Part shown: positions 48,098-57,550 of the stretch, one piece after another | How the letters are laid out: every line of letters begins with the position of its first letter | Numbering within the stretch: the stretch's first letter is position 1 | DNA from: Actibacterium ureilyticum | GTDB taxonomy: Bacteria; Pseudomonadota; Alphaproteobacteria; Rhodobacterales; Rhodobacteraceae | DNA: 64,000 nt | Assembly (NCBI RefSeq): GCF_002285435.1 | Contig: NZ_NSBT01000037.1 | Coordinates: 372,001-436,000 of the forward strand | Direction of reading: 5' to 3' | Notes under the pieces: model-generated | Told to the model about the DNA's origin: nothing | Database searches by the model: none | What the model saw: the letters and a program-made list of their open reading frames with translations, nothing else | Position numbers and translations under genes: made by a program

Positions 48098-49920
48098 TGT
48101 GTGGTATCGTCGGGGTTCTGGGCACGCATGAAGTGTCGCCCATCATTGTCGAGGCGCTGAAGCGGCTGGAATATCGCGGCTATGACAGCGCGGGCATCGC
48201 CACCATCAACGACGGTCATCTGGACCGCCGCCGCGCGGTGGGCAAGCTGATCAACCTGTCCGACCTGCTGGTGCATGACCCCCTGCCCGGCAAATCTGGC
48301 ATCGGCCACACCCGCTGGGCCACCCATGGTGCGCCCTCGGTCACCAATGCGCACCCGCATCGCGCGGGGTCCGTGGCCATGGTGCATAACGGCATCATCG
48401 AGAACTTCCGCGAGCTGCGCGACGATCTGATCGCCAAGGGCGTCGTGTTCGAGACCGAAACCGACAGCGAAATCGTTCCCAAGCTGACCCAGCACCTGAT
48501 GGATGGCGGCATGGGCCCGATCGAGGCCGCGACCAAGACACTGAGCTATCTGGAGGGCGCGTTTGCCCTGTGTTTCCTGTTCGATGGCGAGGATGACCTG
48601 ATCTTTGCCGCGCGCAAGGGCTCGCCGCTGGCCATCGGCCATGGCGAGGGCGAGATGTTCGTGGGCTCGGACGCCATCGCGCTGGCGCCGATGACGGACA
48701 AGATCACCTATCTTGAGGAAGGCGACAGCGCCGTCGTGACCCGCGCGGGCGTACAGATCTTCGACAGCAGCGGACGGCTGGCCAACCGCCCGGTCAAGGC
48801 CATCAAGATGGACAATGCCCGCGTCGAGAAAGCCGGGCACAAGCATTTCATGGCCAAGGAAATCGCCGAGCAGCCCGTGGTGATGGGCGATGCGATCACG
48901 CATTACCTGAAAGGCGCGCCGCCGCAGATCGCCCTGCCCGATGCGGGGCTGGACCTGACGGCGTTCGACCGGGTGACGATGGTGGCCTGCGGCACCGCGC
49001 ATCTGGCCTGTCTGACCGCGAAATACTGGCTGGAGCGGCTTTCGGGCCTGCCGGTCGAGGTCGATGTCGCCAGCGAGTTCCGCTATCGCGAGCCGCCGAT
49101 CCCGGCGCGCACGCTGGCGATCTTTGTCAGCCAGTCGGGCGAAACCGCCGACACGCTGGCCGCGCTGCGGTTCTGTCAGGGCAAGGCTGACAAGATCGTG
49201 GCGGTGGTCAATGTCCCCGAAAGCTCGATCGCGCGGGAAAGCGACCTGGTGCTGCCGATCCATGCGGGCATCGAGATTGGCGTGGCATCAACCAAGGCGT
49301 TCACCTGTCAGCTGAGCGTGCTGGTCATGCTGGCGCTGAAGGCGGCGCTGGAACGCGGCCACATGCCGGTCGAGGCCGTGCAGACCCACCTGACCACCCT
49401 GCGCAGCCTGCCGGGGATGATGAACGCCGCGCTGACCCTGAGCGACGATATCCAGGCCATCGCCACCAAACTGGCCGAGGCGCGCGATGTGCTGTTCCTG
49501 GGCCGGGGGCCGATGTATCCCCTGGCGCTGGAAGGGGCACTGAAACTCAAGGAAATCAGCTATATACACGCCGAAGGTTACGCATCGGGCGAACTGAAGC
49601 ACGGCCCCATCGCGCTGGTCGACAAACAGGTGCCGGTGATCGTGATGGCCCCGCGTGACGCGCTGTTCGACAAGACCGTGTCGAACATGCAGGAGGTCAT
49701 GGCCCGCGGCGGCAAGGTGGTGCTGATCACCGATTCCGACGGCGCGCGGCTGGCCGGGGACGGCACCTGGAAGACGCTGATCATGCCGATGGTGCCGGAC
49801 CTGTTCGCGCCTATCCTCTATGCGGTTCCGGCGCAGCTTCTGGCCTATCACACCGCCGTGGCCAAGGGCACGGATGTGGACCAGCCCCGCAACCTGGCGA
49901 AATCGGTGACGGTGGAATAG
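48097..49920 (+). CDS. glmS: Glutamine--fructose-6-phosphate aminotransferase (isomerizing)
   Basis: Makes glucosamine-6-phosphate from fructose-6-phosphate and glutamine, the first step toward UDP-GlcNAc. The 607-residue protein has the catalytic Cys1 (after Met removal: CGIVGVLG), the amidotransferase motifs TRWATHG and YRGYDSAG, and two SIS domains with FVSQSGETADT and LFLGRGPMYP, ending with KSVTVE. It is in the glmU-glmS operon, overlapping by 1 bp. No glmS ribozyme is expected or seen in the short junction. Confidence 0.98.
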   Translation: MCGIVGVLGTHEVSPIIVEALKRLEYRGYDSAGIATINDGHLDRRRAVGKLINLSDLLVHDPLPGKSGIGHTRWATHGAPSVTNAHPHRAGSVAMVHNGIIENFRELRDDLIAKGVVFETETDSEIVPKLTQHLMDGGMGPIEAATKTLSYLEGAFALCFLFDGEDDLIFAARKGSPLAIGHGEGEMFVGSDAIALAPMTDKITYLEEGDSAVVTRAGVQIFDSSGRLANRPVKAIKMDNARVEKAGHKHFMAKEIAEQPVVMGDAITHYLKGAPPQIALPDAGLDLTAFDRVTMVACGTAHLACLTAKYWLERLSGLPVEVDVASEFRYREPPIPARTLAIFVSQSGETADTLAALRFCQGKADKIVAVVNVPESSIARESDLVLPIHAGIEIGVASTKAFTCQLSVLVMLALKAALERGHMPVEAVQTHLTTLRSLPGMMNAALTLSDDIQAIATKLAEARDVLFLGRGPMYPLALEGALKLKEISYIHAEGYASGELKHGPIALVDKQVPVIVMAPRDALFDKTVSNMQEVMARGGKVVLITDSDGARLAGDGTWKTLIMPMVPDLFAPILYAVPAQLLAYHTAVAKGTDVDQPRNLAKSVTVE

Positions 49921-50472
49921 ATGGCCAAGCAATTCGACGCATTCGACGACGCGCATCGGGATTTCATCGCCGAACAGCCGGTCTTCTTCGTCGGCACCGC
50001 CGCGCCCGATGGCCGGGTGAACGTGTCGCCCAAGGGGATGGACAGCCTGCGCGTGCTGGGGCCGAACCGGCTGATCTGGCTGAATGTGACCGGCAGCGGG
50101 AACGAGACCGCCGGGCATCTGAAGGCGCTGAACCGGATGACGCTCATGTGGTGTTCGTTCGGCACACGCCCGCTGATCCTGCGCGCCTATGGCACCGCGC
50201 GGACGGTTCACCCGCGCGATGCGGATTTCGATGCGCTGGCGGCCGAGCTGCCCGCCCTGCCCGGCACGCGCCAGATTTTCGATATGAATGTCGAGATGGT
50301 GCAGACCTCCTGCGGCTATGCGGTGCCGTTCATGACCCATGACAAGGAACGCCCCGTCCTGCGCCAATGGGCCGAGGGCAAGGGGCCCGAGGGGCTGCAA
50401 ACCCATTGGCGGGACAAGAACCAGACCACCATCGACGGCCTGCCCACGGGCATCGTGTCGGACGATGGCTGA
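49921..50472 (+). CDS. Pyridoxamine 5'-phosphate oxidase-like protein
   Basis: A 183-residue split-barrel flavin-binding-type protein. FFVGTAAPDGRVNVSPKGMDSLRVLGP, of which FVGTAAPDGRVNVSPKG is the usual family start, and a later MCGYAVP-like TSCGYAVPF are visible. Related proteins bind FMN or F420, and the substrate is unknown. It begins directly after the glmS stop (no gap) and overlaps the DNA alkylation repair gene by 8 bp, so it is probably transcribed with glmU-glmS. Confidence 0.85.
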   Translation: MAKQFDAFDDAHRDFIAEQPVFFVGTAAPDGRVNVSPKGMDSLRVLGPNRLIWLNVTGSGNETAGHLKALNRMTLMWCSFGTRPLILRAYGTARTVHPRDADFDALAAELPALPGTRQIFDMNVEMVQTSCGYAVPFMTHDKERPVLRQWAEGKGPEGLQTHWRDKNQTTIDGLPTGIVSDDG

Positions 50473-51157
50473 GACCCCGGAAAGCGCCGCGGCGGCGCTG
50501 GAGATCCTGCGCGGGCGGGCCGATGCCGAGACAGCCGAGAGCAAGGCCGCCTATCACAAGCAGACGCGGCCGGTTCTGGGCGTGCCGAACCCGGTGCTGA
50601 ACGATCTGACGACATCCTGGCGGCAGGCGCTGAGCGTCGACCAGCGCGTCGCCCTGGCGGGCGCGTTGTGGGACAGCGACGTGTTCGAGGCACGGATCGC
50701 GGCGGCGAAGCTGTTGACCCAGGCGCGGATGCGGCCCGATGCGGCGGCGTGGGAACTGATCCAGAGCTGGGTGTCCGATTTCGACAGCTGGGCGATTGCC
50801 GATCATGTCTGTGCCGCCGCGCAGAAACGGCTGGTGGCCGATCCCGCGCGGCTGGATGCGGTCGCGGACTGGACGCAATCGGATCACATGTGGACCCGCC
50901 GCGCGGCGCTGGTCATCACGCTGCCCTGGACGAAACAGAACCATCCCAAGCGCGCCGATCTGGCGATCCGCGACCGGGTGCTGGGCTGGGCCGCCGGGTA
51001 TGTGGACGATCCCGACTGGTTCATCCAGAAGGCCGTCGCCTGGTGGCTGCGCGATCTGTCGAAACACGATCCCGACCGGGTGCGGGCCTTTCTGGCCGCG
51101 CACGGCGACCGGATGAAGCCCTTTGCGGTGAAAGAGGCGGGCAAGTATCTGGGCTGA
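50465..51157 (+). CDS. DNA alkylation repair (AlkD-like) protein
   Basis: A 230-residue HEAT-like helical repeat protein of the DNA-alkylation-repair family. The features are the helical pairs WDSDVFEARIAAAKLL, DSWAIADHVCAAA, MWTRRAALVITLPW and DDPDWFIQKAVAWWLRDL, with the tryptophan- and aspartate-rich patch typical of the family's DNA-contact surface. AlkD members excise cationic alkylated bases without flipping, though not all family members are glycosylases. It overlaps the preceding PNPOx-like gene by 8 bp and is followed by a palindromic repeat. Confidence 0.9.
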   Translation: MAETPESAAAALEILRGRADAETAESKAAYHKQTRPVLGVPNPVLNDLTTSWRQALSVDQRVALAGALWDSDVFEARIAAAKLLTQARMRPDAAAWELIQSWVSDFDSWAIADHVCAAAQKRLVADPARLDAVADWTQSDHMWTRRAALVITLPWTKQNHPKRADLAIRDRVLGWAAGYVDDPDWFIQKAVAWWLRDLSKHDPDRVRAFLAAHGDRMKPFAVKEAGKYLG

Positions 51158-51190
51158 TCCGGGTTGGCCCTGCGCCTGCGGGACCGGCGG

Positions 51191-51245
51191 GAGCGAGGGG
51201 CCAGCCCCTCGCGCTCCCCGGAGTATTTGTGGAACAATGAAGGGG
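51191..51245 (+). repeat. Palindromic repeat copy 2, intergenic
   Basis: Same 55-bp element as at 11634-11688 (47 of 55 positions agree). The hairpin is GCGAGGGG-CCAG-CCCCTCGC: the G-C pair of copy 1 is replaced by A-T at the same stem position, so pairing is preserved. It lies between the ends of two convergent genes, where it may help stop transcription. Confidence 0.85.
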
Positions 51246-51259
51246 GGCTGGAGGTCGTG

Positions 51260-52873
51260 TCAGGTGGGTGTATCGCGTAGGGCGCGGCGCAGGATCTTGC
51301 CCGTGGCGGTCAGCGGCAGGCTGTCATGGGCGTGAAACCGGCGCGGGGCGACATGGGGGCTGACCCGTTCCGACACGCGGGCGCGCAGGCGCTCGGTCAG
51401 GGCGTCGTCGAGCGGCACACCGTCGCGCAGCACCAGATGCGCCACCACAATCTCGGTCCGGACCGGGTCGGGCGCGCCCACCACGGCGGCCATGACCACA
51501 TCCGGGTCGGCGGTCAGGCAATCCTCGATCTCCGTCGGGCCGATGCGGTAGCCGGCCGAGGTGATGATATCATCGTCGCGCGCCACGAAGCGATAGCGCC
51601 CCGCCGCGTCCTGCACTGCCAGATCGCCGGTGCGCAGCCAGCCGCCGCGCATTTTCTCTGCGGTCTTGTCGGGCTGGTTCCAATAGCGCAGGAACATCAC
51701 CGGGTGGCCCGCGCGGACGCAGACCTCGCCCACCGCACCGGTCGCAACCGGCGTGTCATTGCCCCCCATCAGCGTGACATCGGCTCCCGGGATCGGCAGG
51801 CCCATGAAGCCGGGTTCGGCATCCATCAGGCCGGGGACCGAGCAGATGAAGATATTGCATTCGGTCTGGCCATAAATCTCGCTGATCTCCACCCCCAGCG
51901 TTTCGCGGCCCCATTGCAGCAGGTCCGCGCCCAAAGCCTCGCCGCCCGAGCTGAGGCTGCGGATATCGACGCCCGCAGGCACCGGCACCTGGCGCATCAG
52001 TTTCAGCGCGGTGGGCGGCAGGAACAGGTTGCGGATCTTCAGCCGCGCGATCAGGTCCCAGGCGGCGGCGGGGTCGAATTTGCGCATCCGCTGCGCCACC
52101 AGCGGCACGCCGTAATAGAGGCAGGGCATGGCCAGATCCATCAGCCCACCGATCCAGGCCCAGTCGGCGGGGGTCCAGCCCCGGTCGCCGCGTTGCGGGA
52201 AATGGCGGTGGTGCAGCTCGATCGACGGCAGGTGGCCCAGCAGGAAGCGATGGGCGTGCAGCGCGCCCTTGGGGTTGCCGGTGGTGCCCGAGGTATAGAT
52301 CATCACCGCCGGATCGTCGGCGGCGGTGTCCACGGGCTGTTCCAACGGCGGGGCGGCGGCGATCTGTGCCCAGAAGTCGCCATCGATGGACTGGACGCCG
52401 CGCAGATCCGGCAGATCGGCGCGCAGGGCGGAGAGCTTTTCCGCGCCATCGGTATCCGTCACCGCCAGCACCGCGCCGCTGTCGGCCAGACGAAAGCGCA
52501 GCGCATCGGCGCCAAAGAGCGAAAAGAGCGGCAGCACAATCGCCCCCAGCTTCAGCGCCGCGAAATGCGCGATCAGCACCGCTGGCCCCTGCGGCAGCAG
52601 AACCGCCACCCGGTCGCCCCGCCCTACGCCCGCGCGGGCAAAGACGGTGGCCAGCCGGTCAGAGGCGTCTTTCAGCGCGCCATAGGTCCAGTCCCGGTCG
52701 CCCGCGCCCGCGTCGATCAGGGCCACGCGGTCGGGATCAATCGCGGCCCAGCCGTCGCAACAGGCACGGGCGATGTTGAAACGCGCGGGGATATCCCAGT
52801 CAAAGCCGTCGCGCGTGGCCTGCCAATTGCCGCGCCATGTCACCAGCCGCTGGCCCGGCGTGTCAGAGGCCAT
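51260..52873 (-). CDS. Acyl-CoA synthetase (AMP-forming)
   Basis: ANL-superfamily acyl-CoA synthetase, 537 residues. The P-loop-like MIYTSGTTGNPKGALHAH, the adenylate motif EIYGQTECN, the hinge GWLRTGDLA and the C-terminal lysine motif LPLTATGKILRR are present. The overall pattern resembles acetyl/propionyl- or medium-chain-type synthetases (ACSM group) more than long-chain FadD, so a short or medium acyl or aryl acid is likely. It overlaps the lipoprotein gene upstream by 11 bp on the same strand, and its end is followed by the palindromic repeat. Confidence 0.92.
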   Translation of the reverse strand: MASDTPGQRLVTWRGNWQATRDGFDWDIPARFNIARACCDGWAAIDPDRVALIDAGAGDRDWTYGALKDASDRLATVFARAGVGRGDRVAVLLPQGPAVLIAHFAALKLGAIVLPLFSLFGADALRFRLADSGAVLAVTDTDGAEKLSALRADLPDLRGVQSIDGDFWAQIAAAPPLEQPVDTAADDPAVMIYTSGTTGNPKGALHAHRFLLGHLPSIELHHRHFPQRGDRGWTPADWAWIGGLMDLAMPCLYYGVPLVAQRMRKFDPAAAWDLIARLKIRNLFLPPTALKLMRQVPVPAGVDIRSLSSGGEALGADLLQWGRETLGVEISEIYGQTECNIFICSVPGLMDAEPGFMGLPIPGADVTLMGGNDTPVATGAVGEVCVRAGHPVMFLRYWNQPDKTAEKMRGGWLRTGDLAVQDAAGRYRFVARDDDIITSAGYRIGPTEIEDCLTADPDVVMAAVVGAPDPVRTEIVVAHLVLRDGVPLDDALTERLRARVSERVSPHVAPRRFHAHDSLPLTATGKILRRALRDTPT

Positions 52874-53330
52874 AGACCCGCAGTTCCGGCAGCCCGGTCA
52901 GCGACACGCCCAGCGTGCGCAGCGCGGCGAGCGAGGTCTGGCCATCGGTGTCGGACGCCGCATCCAGCGGGCGCAGCTCGACCCGGACGGTGGCGCCGGT
53001 GGCGGGATCCTCCAACCGGCCGGGGCGCGGGGCGCTGACCAGCCCGGTCTTGACCCAGAAGCCGGGATCGGTCGGGTTGCCCAGCGTGGCGACAACGGTG
53101 CCCAGCCGCGCCTCGGCCGCGGCAACGGGAGCGGCGGCGGCTTCGCGTTCGGCGGCGGTGGTGGTGTCGAACTGTTCCACGGTCACGGCGCTGGCGGGGG
53201 GCGGCGGGGCCTGTGGCAGCGGGGCGGCCGCCGGGGTGTCGGGCGGGGCCTGTTCCCCCGGGGTCGGGGCCACGCAGCCCGACAGCAACGCCAGGCAACA
53301 GGCCGCGATGCCGGTTTGCGCCATGTTCAT
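52863..53330 (-). CDS. Small lipoprotein of unknown function
   Basis: A 155-residue protein with a signal peptide and lipobox LLSGC (Cys at about 19), a Pro/Ala-rich linker (about 22-50), and a conserved-looking end RLGTVVATLGNPTDPGFWVKTGLVSA in parts, RVELRPLD and LTGLPELRVYGL. Related proteins in Rhodobacterales are often misnamed D-galactarate dehydratase; nothing here supports an enzyme. The start at 53330 gives the signal peptide. It overlaps the acyl-CoA synthetase gene by 11 bp and is divergent from moaA. Confidence 0.8.
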   Translation of the reverse strand: MNMAQTGIAACCLALLSGCVAPTPGEQAPPDTPAAAPLPQAPPPPASAVTVEQFDTTTAAEREAAAAPVAAAEARLGTVVATLGNPTDPGFWVKTGLVSAPRPGRLEDPATGATVRVELRPLDAASDTDGQTSLAALRTLGVSLTGLPELRVYGL

Positions 53331-53450
53331 GCGGTGTCCTCCTTGGGGCCCGACCGGGGCCGCGCCGGGCAAGCCTAGCCCTGCGTCCGCGCGCATTCAA
53401 CGCGATTGATGCCCCTTGCCGCCCCGCTGCGCGGGTTCTAGGTTAGTCGC

Positions 53451-54458
53451 ATGACACCGCAACTGATCGACCCTTTCGCCCGCGCCATCACCTATCTGCG
53501 CGTTTCGGTCACCGACCGCTGCGATTTCCGCTGTGTGTATTGCATGGCCGAAAACATGACCTTTCTGCCCAAGAAGGATCTGCTGACGCTGGAGGAGCTG
53601 GACCGGATGTGTTCGACCTTTGTCGGGCTGGGGGTGGAAAAGCTGCGCATCACCGGGGGCGAGCCGCTGGTGCGCAAGGGGATCATGACGTTTTTCCAGT
53701 CGATGACGCGGCATCTGGACAGTGGCGCGCTGAAAGAGCTGACGCTGACCACCAACGGCTCGCAGCTGGCGCGGTTTGCCGACGATCTGTACGCTGCGGG
53801 GGTGCGGCGGGTGAACGTGTCGCTGGACACGCTGGACGACGAGAAATTCGCCCGCGTGACCCGCTGGGGCCGTCTGCCGCAGGTGATGAAGGGCATCGAT
53901 GCCGCGCAGCGGGCCGGGCTGCGGATCAAGATCAACGCCGTCGCGCTGAAGGGCTTCAACGAGGACGAGCTGTTCACCCTGACCGAATGGTGCGCCAGCC
54001 GCGACATGGACCTGACCTGGATCGAGGTCATGCCGATGGGCGATCTGGGCAACGAGGACCGGGTGGGCCAGTACTGGTCGCTGAAGGATGTGCGCGCGCA
54101 GCTGGCGCAGAACTATACCCTGACGGATCTGGCGGAACGCACGGGCGGGCCCGCGCGTTATGTGCAGCTGAACGAAACCGGGCAGAAGGTCGGCTTCATC
54201 ACGCCGCTTTCGCATAATTTCTGCGAAAGCTGCAACCGCGTGCGCATGACCTGCACCGGCGAGCTGTACATGTGCCTGGGGCAAGAGGACATGGCCGACC
54301 TGCGCCCTGCCCTGCGGAACTATCCCAAGGACGACAAGCCTCTGGTCGAGGCGATCCACAACGCCATCGGGCTGAAGCCCAAGGGGCATGATTTCGACTA
54401 TTCCCGCCAGCGCGCCGATGGTCAGGTCAGCCGCCACATGAGCCACACGGGCGGCTGA
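53451..54458 (+). CDS. moaA: GTP 3',8-cyclase MoaA
   Basis: Radical-SAM enzyme that starts molybdenum-cofactor synthesis by cyclising GTP. The 335-residue protein has the radical-SAM cysteines C24, C28 and C31 (CDFRCVYC), the C-terminal second [4Fe-4S] cluster C-x2-C-x13-C (CESC followed by TGELYMC), the SAM motif [10 protein letters not shown], and the terminal Gly-Gly (SHTGG) that inserts into the active site. The other moa genes are elsewhere. It has no same-strand neighbour; the gene downstream is convergent with a 6-bp gap. Confidence 0.97.
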   Translation: MTPQLIDPFARAITYLRVSVTDRCDFRCVYCMAENMTFLPKKDLLTLEELDRMCSTFVGLGVEKLRITGGEPLVRKGIMTFFQSMTRHLDSGALKELTLTTNGSQLARFADDLYAAGVRRVNVSLDTLDDEKFARVTRWGRLPQVMKGIDAAQRAGLRIKINAVALKGFNEDELFTLTEWCASRDMDLTWIEVMPMGDLGNEDRVGQYWSLKDVRAQLAQNYTLTDLAERTGGPARYVQLNETGQKVGFITPLSHNFCESCNRVRMTCTGELYMCLGQEDMADLRPALRNYPKDDKPLVEAIHNAIGLKPKGHDFDYSRQRADGQVSRHMSHTGG

Positions 54459-54464
54459 GCCGGA

Positions 54465-54896
54465 TCAGAACCGCCGCGGGCGATTGTCGTAGTCGACACG
54501 GAATTCGTCGAACTTACGGGGATAGTCGGCGCCGGTGGCCACGCAATTGGCCTGTGCCCCGATCAGCGGCTCATTCTTCTTGATCCGGTTCATGAAACTG
54601 AAATTCTTGACCACGACCCGCCCGTTCACCGTCAACGTCGCCCCGCGCAGGACGCTGCGGGTCTGGCGGTAATTGCCGGTGTCCAGATACTGGACCGCCC
54701 CGCAGATCAGCATCTTGCCATTCTCGTGGAACGGGGCAAGACGGTAAAGCGCGCCTTTGGAGCCGCTGCCACCACGCCAGTTGAGTTCGAATTCCGGCCA
54801 GTTATCGGCCACCTTGCGCTGCGCGACCACATCCGCCGCCTGCGCCGCACCGGCCGACACGGCCAGCGCCAGAACCATGACCCAAGTCTTGCGCAT
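54465..54896 (-). CDS. Secreted protein of unknown function
   Basis: A 143-residue protein with a clear signal peptide (MRKTWVMVLALAVSAGAAQA). The mature part has two cysteines (ICGAVQYLD and ANCVATGADYP) that may pair, and a body rich in aromatic and basic residues (NRIKKNEPLIG). The start at 54896 gives the signal peptide; the upstream extension is discarded. I do not recognise the family. It is monocistronic between convergent moaA and the amidohydrolase gene on its own strand. Confidence 0.75.
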   Translation of the reverse strand: MRKTWVMVLALAVSAGAAQAADVVAQRKVADNWPEFELNWRGGSGSKGALYRLAPFHENGKMLICGAVQYLDTGNYRQTRSVLRGATLTVNGRVVVKNFSFMNRIKKNEPLIGAQANCVATGADYPRKFDEFRVDYDNRPRRF

Positions 54897-54977
54897 GATC
54901 CCCTCCTTCACAATTACATTACCCAAACACTGACCTTGCTGGGGGAGCAACCGCCGATTGTCAAAACCGCCCCGACG

Positions 54978-56144
54978 TCACGCGGCGGGCATGCGCATCT
55001 CTGCGATTTCGGCCCACCACGAGCTGCCCGCGGGAATGGCGTCGTCGTTGAAATTGTATTCCGGGTGATGGACCATCGCGGTGTCGCCATTGCCCATGAA
55101 GATATAGGCGCCGGGGCGTTCGTTCAGCATGAAGCTGAAATCCTCGGCCCCCATCATCGGGGCGGTGTCGGTTTCCACGTTGCCCGACACCTTGCGCGCC
55201 ACATCGGCCACGAAATCGGTCTGTTCCGGGGCGTTCACGGTCACCGGATAGCCGCGCAGATATTCGAATTCGACCGTCGCGCCAAAGGCCGCCGCGGTGC
55301 CGGTCACCAGCTGTTCCAGCCGCGCGATCACCTGTTCCTGCACATCGGTGTCCATCGTGCGCACGGTGCCGCGCAGAAAGACCTTTTGCGGGATCACGTT
55401 ATGGGCGGTGGTATCGGTCTGGAAGCTGCAGACCGATACCACGACCTCTTTCAGCGGGTCGATATTGCGCGACGCGATGGTCTGCAACGCCAGCACCACG
55501 TGGCTGGCCACCACGGTGGTGTCGATGCAATCATGCGGCTTGGCGGCATGGCCGCCCTTGCCGGTGATCGTCACCTCGAATTCATCCGCCGCCGCCATAA
55601 TGGGGCCGGGACGGATCGCGAACTGGCCCACCGGGATGCCGGGCATGTTGTGCAGCCCGTACACCTCCTGAATGCCGAAGCGGTCCATCAGCCCGTCATC
55701 GCACATTTCCTTGCCGCCGGCGCCGCCCTCTTCGGCGGGCTGAAAGATCACCACCACGGTGCCGTCGAAATTGCGGGTCTCGGCCAGGTATTTCGCGCCC
55801 CCCAGCAGCATCGCGGTATGCCCGTCATGGCCGCAGGCGTGCATCTTGCCCGGGTTGGTCGAGGCATAGTCGACCCCCGTCGCCTCGGTGATGGGCAGCG
55901 CATCCATATCGGCGCGCAGCCCGATCACCTTGCCCGAGGCGGTGGACTTGCCCCGGATCACCCCCACGACGCCGGTGCGGCCGACCCCCTCGACCACCTC
56001 GTCACATCCGAATTCCCTGAGCAGCTCCGCCACCCGCCCCGAGGTCCGGTGCGTGTCATACTGCAATTCGGGATGGGCATGGAAATCCTGTCGCCAGGCG
56101 GCGATTTCGGGCTGCATTTCGGCAATGCGGTTCTTAACGGGCAT
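54978..56144 (-). CDS. M20 family amidohydrolase (N-acyl-L-amino acid hydrolase-like)
   Basis: Zinc-dependent hydrolase that removes acyl groups from amino acids or peptides; 388 residues. The metal-site motifs GHDGHTAMLLG, QPAEEGGAGGKEM and the metal-binding HNM/PIMAA region are present, with APMMGAEDFSFML near the end, a hallmark of the aminoacylase/hippurate hydrolase subgroup. It overlaps the next upstream peptidase gene by 11 bp, so the two are co-transcribed. Context with the divergent peptide transporter suggests a role in using imported peptides or acylated amino acids. Confidence 0.92.
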   Translation of the reverse strand: MPVKNRIAEMQPEIAAWRQDFHAHPELQYDTHRTSGRVAELLREFGCDEVVEGVGRTGVVGVIRGKSTASGKVIGLRADMDALPITEATGVDYASTNPGKMHACGHDGHTAMLLGGAKYLAETRNFDGTVVVIFQPAEEGGAGGKEMCDDGLMDRFGIQEVYGLHNMPGIPVGQFAIRPGPIMAAADEFEVTITGKGGHAAKPHDCIDTTVVASHVVLALQTIASRNIDPLKEVVVSVCSFQTDTTAHNVIPQKVFLRGTVRTMDTDVQEQVIARLEQLVTGTAAAFGATVEFEYLRGYPVTVNAPEQTDFVADVARKVSGNVETDTAPMMGAEDFSFMLNERPGAYIFMGNGDTAMVHHPEYNFNDDAIPAGSSWWAEIAEMRMPAA

Positions 56145-57315
56145 GGGGGGCCTCCTTCAGGTGGGTCAGCAGGCGGGCCATGAAATCCTGTCCGGCCTGA
56201 AACTGTTCGGTGGTGATGAATTCATTGGGTTTATGCGCCTGGGCGATGTCGCCCGGGCCGCAGACGACGGCGGAATAGCCGCGTTCCTGAAACTGTCCGG
56301 CCTCGGTCGCATAGCTGACGACATGGGTCTCATTGTCGCCGGTCAGCGCCCGCGCCAGCGGTCCGGCGGTGCCGTCACCCTCGGGCACAAGGGGCGGAAC
56401 CGCGATATAGCGCGTGTTGTCGATGCCCGCGTCGGGGTGGCGCGCGCGCATCCGCTCGGCGACCGCATCGACCTGCGCCTGATAGGCGGCCTGCCAGTCG
56501 GCGGGATCCTCGCCCGGGACGACCCGGAAATCCAGCCCGAAGGTGCAGTCGGTCGCGGTGATGTTATGGGCGGTGCCGCCCTGGATCTGACCCACATGGA
56601 CCGTGGTCCAGGGCGGATCGAAAAGCGCCGCGTCGCCCTGTGGCGCCCGCGCGCTGTTTTCGGCGTTCATCCGGTTGGCCCAGCCGATCAGGTCGGCCGA
56701 TTCCATCACCGCGCTGACCCCGGTGTGGAGGATCGAAGAATGCACCGCGACCCCGTGCAGATGGGTGCGAAAGCCCAGCATGCCCTTGTGGCCGGTCACG
56801 ACCTTCATCATCGACGGCTCGCCCACGATCACGGTATCGGCACGCGGCAGATCGCCCGCACGCATGTGGTCGATCATCATCGGCGCGCCCAGGCAGCCGA
56901 TCTCCTCGTCATGCGACAGGGCCAGCTGCAAGGGGCGTTCGACGCCCGCCAGATGCGCCTCGACCAAAGCCCAGATCGCCAGCGCGTCGAAGCCCTTCAT
57001 GTCGCAGGTGCCGCGCCCGTAAAGCCGCCCGTCACGTTCGGTCACGGTGAAGGGATCGCTGTCCCAGCGCTGTCCGTCGACGGGCACGACATCGGTGTGC
57101 CCCGACAGAACGACGCCGCCATCGCGGCCCGGTCCGACGTGTGCATAGAGGCTGGCCTTGCCCCCCGCGGGATCGGTCACCCGCACGACATCGATCCCGA
57201 AACCGTCCAGATAATCGGCCACCCAATCGACCAGATCCAGGTTGCCATCCTGGCTGACCGTTGGGAAAGACACAAGCTTTTCAATAAGTTGTCGCGCAGA
57301 TCGTCGGGCGGGCAT
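56134..57315 (-). CDS. argE: Acetylornithine deacetylase (M20 family)
   Basis: Zinc hydrolase that releases ornithine from N-acetylornithine or acts on a related acyl amino acid; 393 residues. SGHTDVVPVDGQRW (metal His/Asp), YGRGTCDMKGFDALA, LSHDEEIGCLGA and VCGPGDIAQAHKPNEF match ArgE. The start at 57315 follows AGGAG; the frame extends 52 codons further without similarity. Genuine ArgE activity is plausible; context with a peptide transporter leaves related acylases possible. First gene of the two-peptidase operon, divergent from the ABC transporter. Confidence 0.88.
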   Translation of the reverse strand: MPARRSARQLIEKLVSFPTVSQDGNLDLVDWVADYLDGFGIDVVRVTDPAGGKASLYAHVGPGRDGGVVLSGHTDVVPVDGQRWDSDPFTVTERDGRLYGRGTCDMKGFDALAIWALVEAHLAGVERPLQLALSHDEEIGCLGAPMMIDHMRAGDLPRADTVIVGEPSMMKVVTGHKGMLGFRTHLHGVAVHSSILHTGVSAVMESADLIGWANRMNAENSARAPQGDAALFDPPWTTVHVGQIQGGTAHNITATDCTFGLDFRVVPGEDPADWQAAYQAQVDAVAERMRARHPDAGIDNTRYIAVPPLVPEGDGTAGPLARALTGDNETHVVSYATEAGQFQERGYSAVVCGPGDIAQAHKPNEFITTEQFQAGQDFMARLLTHLKEAPHAR

Positions 57316-57490
57316 CCGCAAATTCTCCTGTACGCCGGGCACAGGTTGGGCGGCTTTGCAGGCAGCGTCAAGCGCGATCACCCACAATTTAATTCCTGAG
57401 AGGAAAAAACTTTGATGAAGACCCGTAATCGCCGAAGACGGCCTTGCCCCAGCGGTCAATCGTGCTAACAATTTCCGAAACGGGCGGATC

Positions 57491-57507
57491 GCGGAAGGAA
57501 ATTCCGC
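57491..57507 (+). promoter_or_regulatory. Inverted repeat upstream of the peptide transporter operon
   Basis: GCGGAA-N5-TTCCGC (57491-57507) lies in the divergent argE/transporter region, 44 bp before the first transporter ATG. A TATAAA (57531-57536) follows. It could be an operator or a leader hairpin; evidence is the symmetry only. Confidence 0.3.
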
Positions 57508-57550
57508 CGATCACGTACCGCAAAGAACAATATAAAAGCGGGGAGCTTTC

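Noticed and set aside
48097-48100. glmS ribozyme
   Set aside because: glmS overlaps glmU by one base, leaving no leader, and this ribozyme is known from other phyla.
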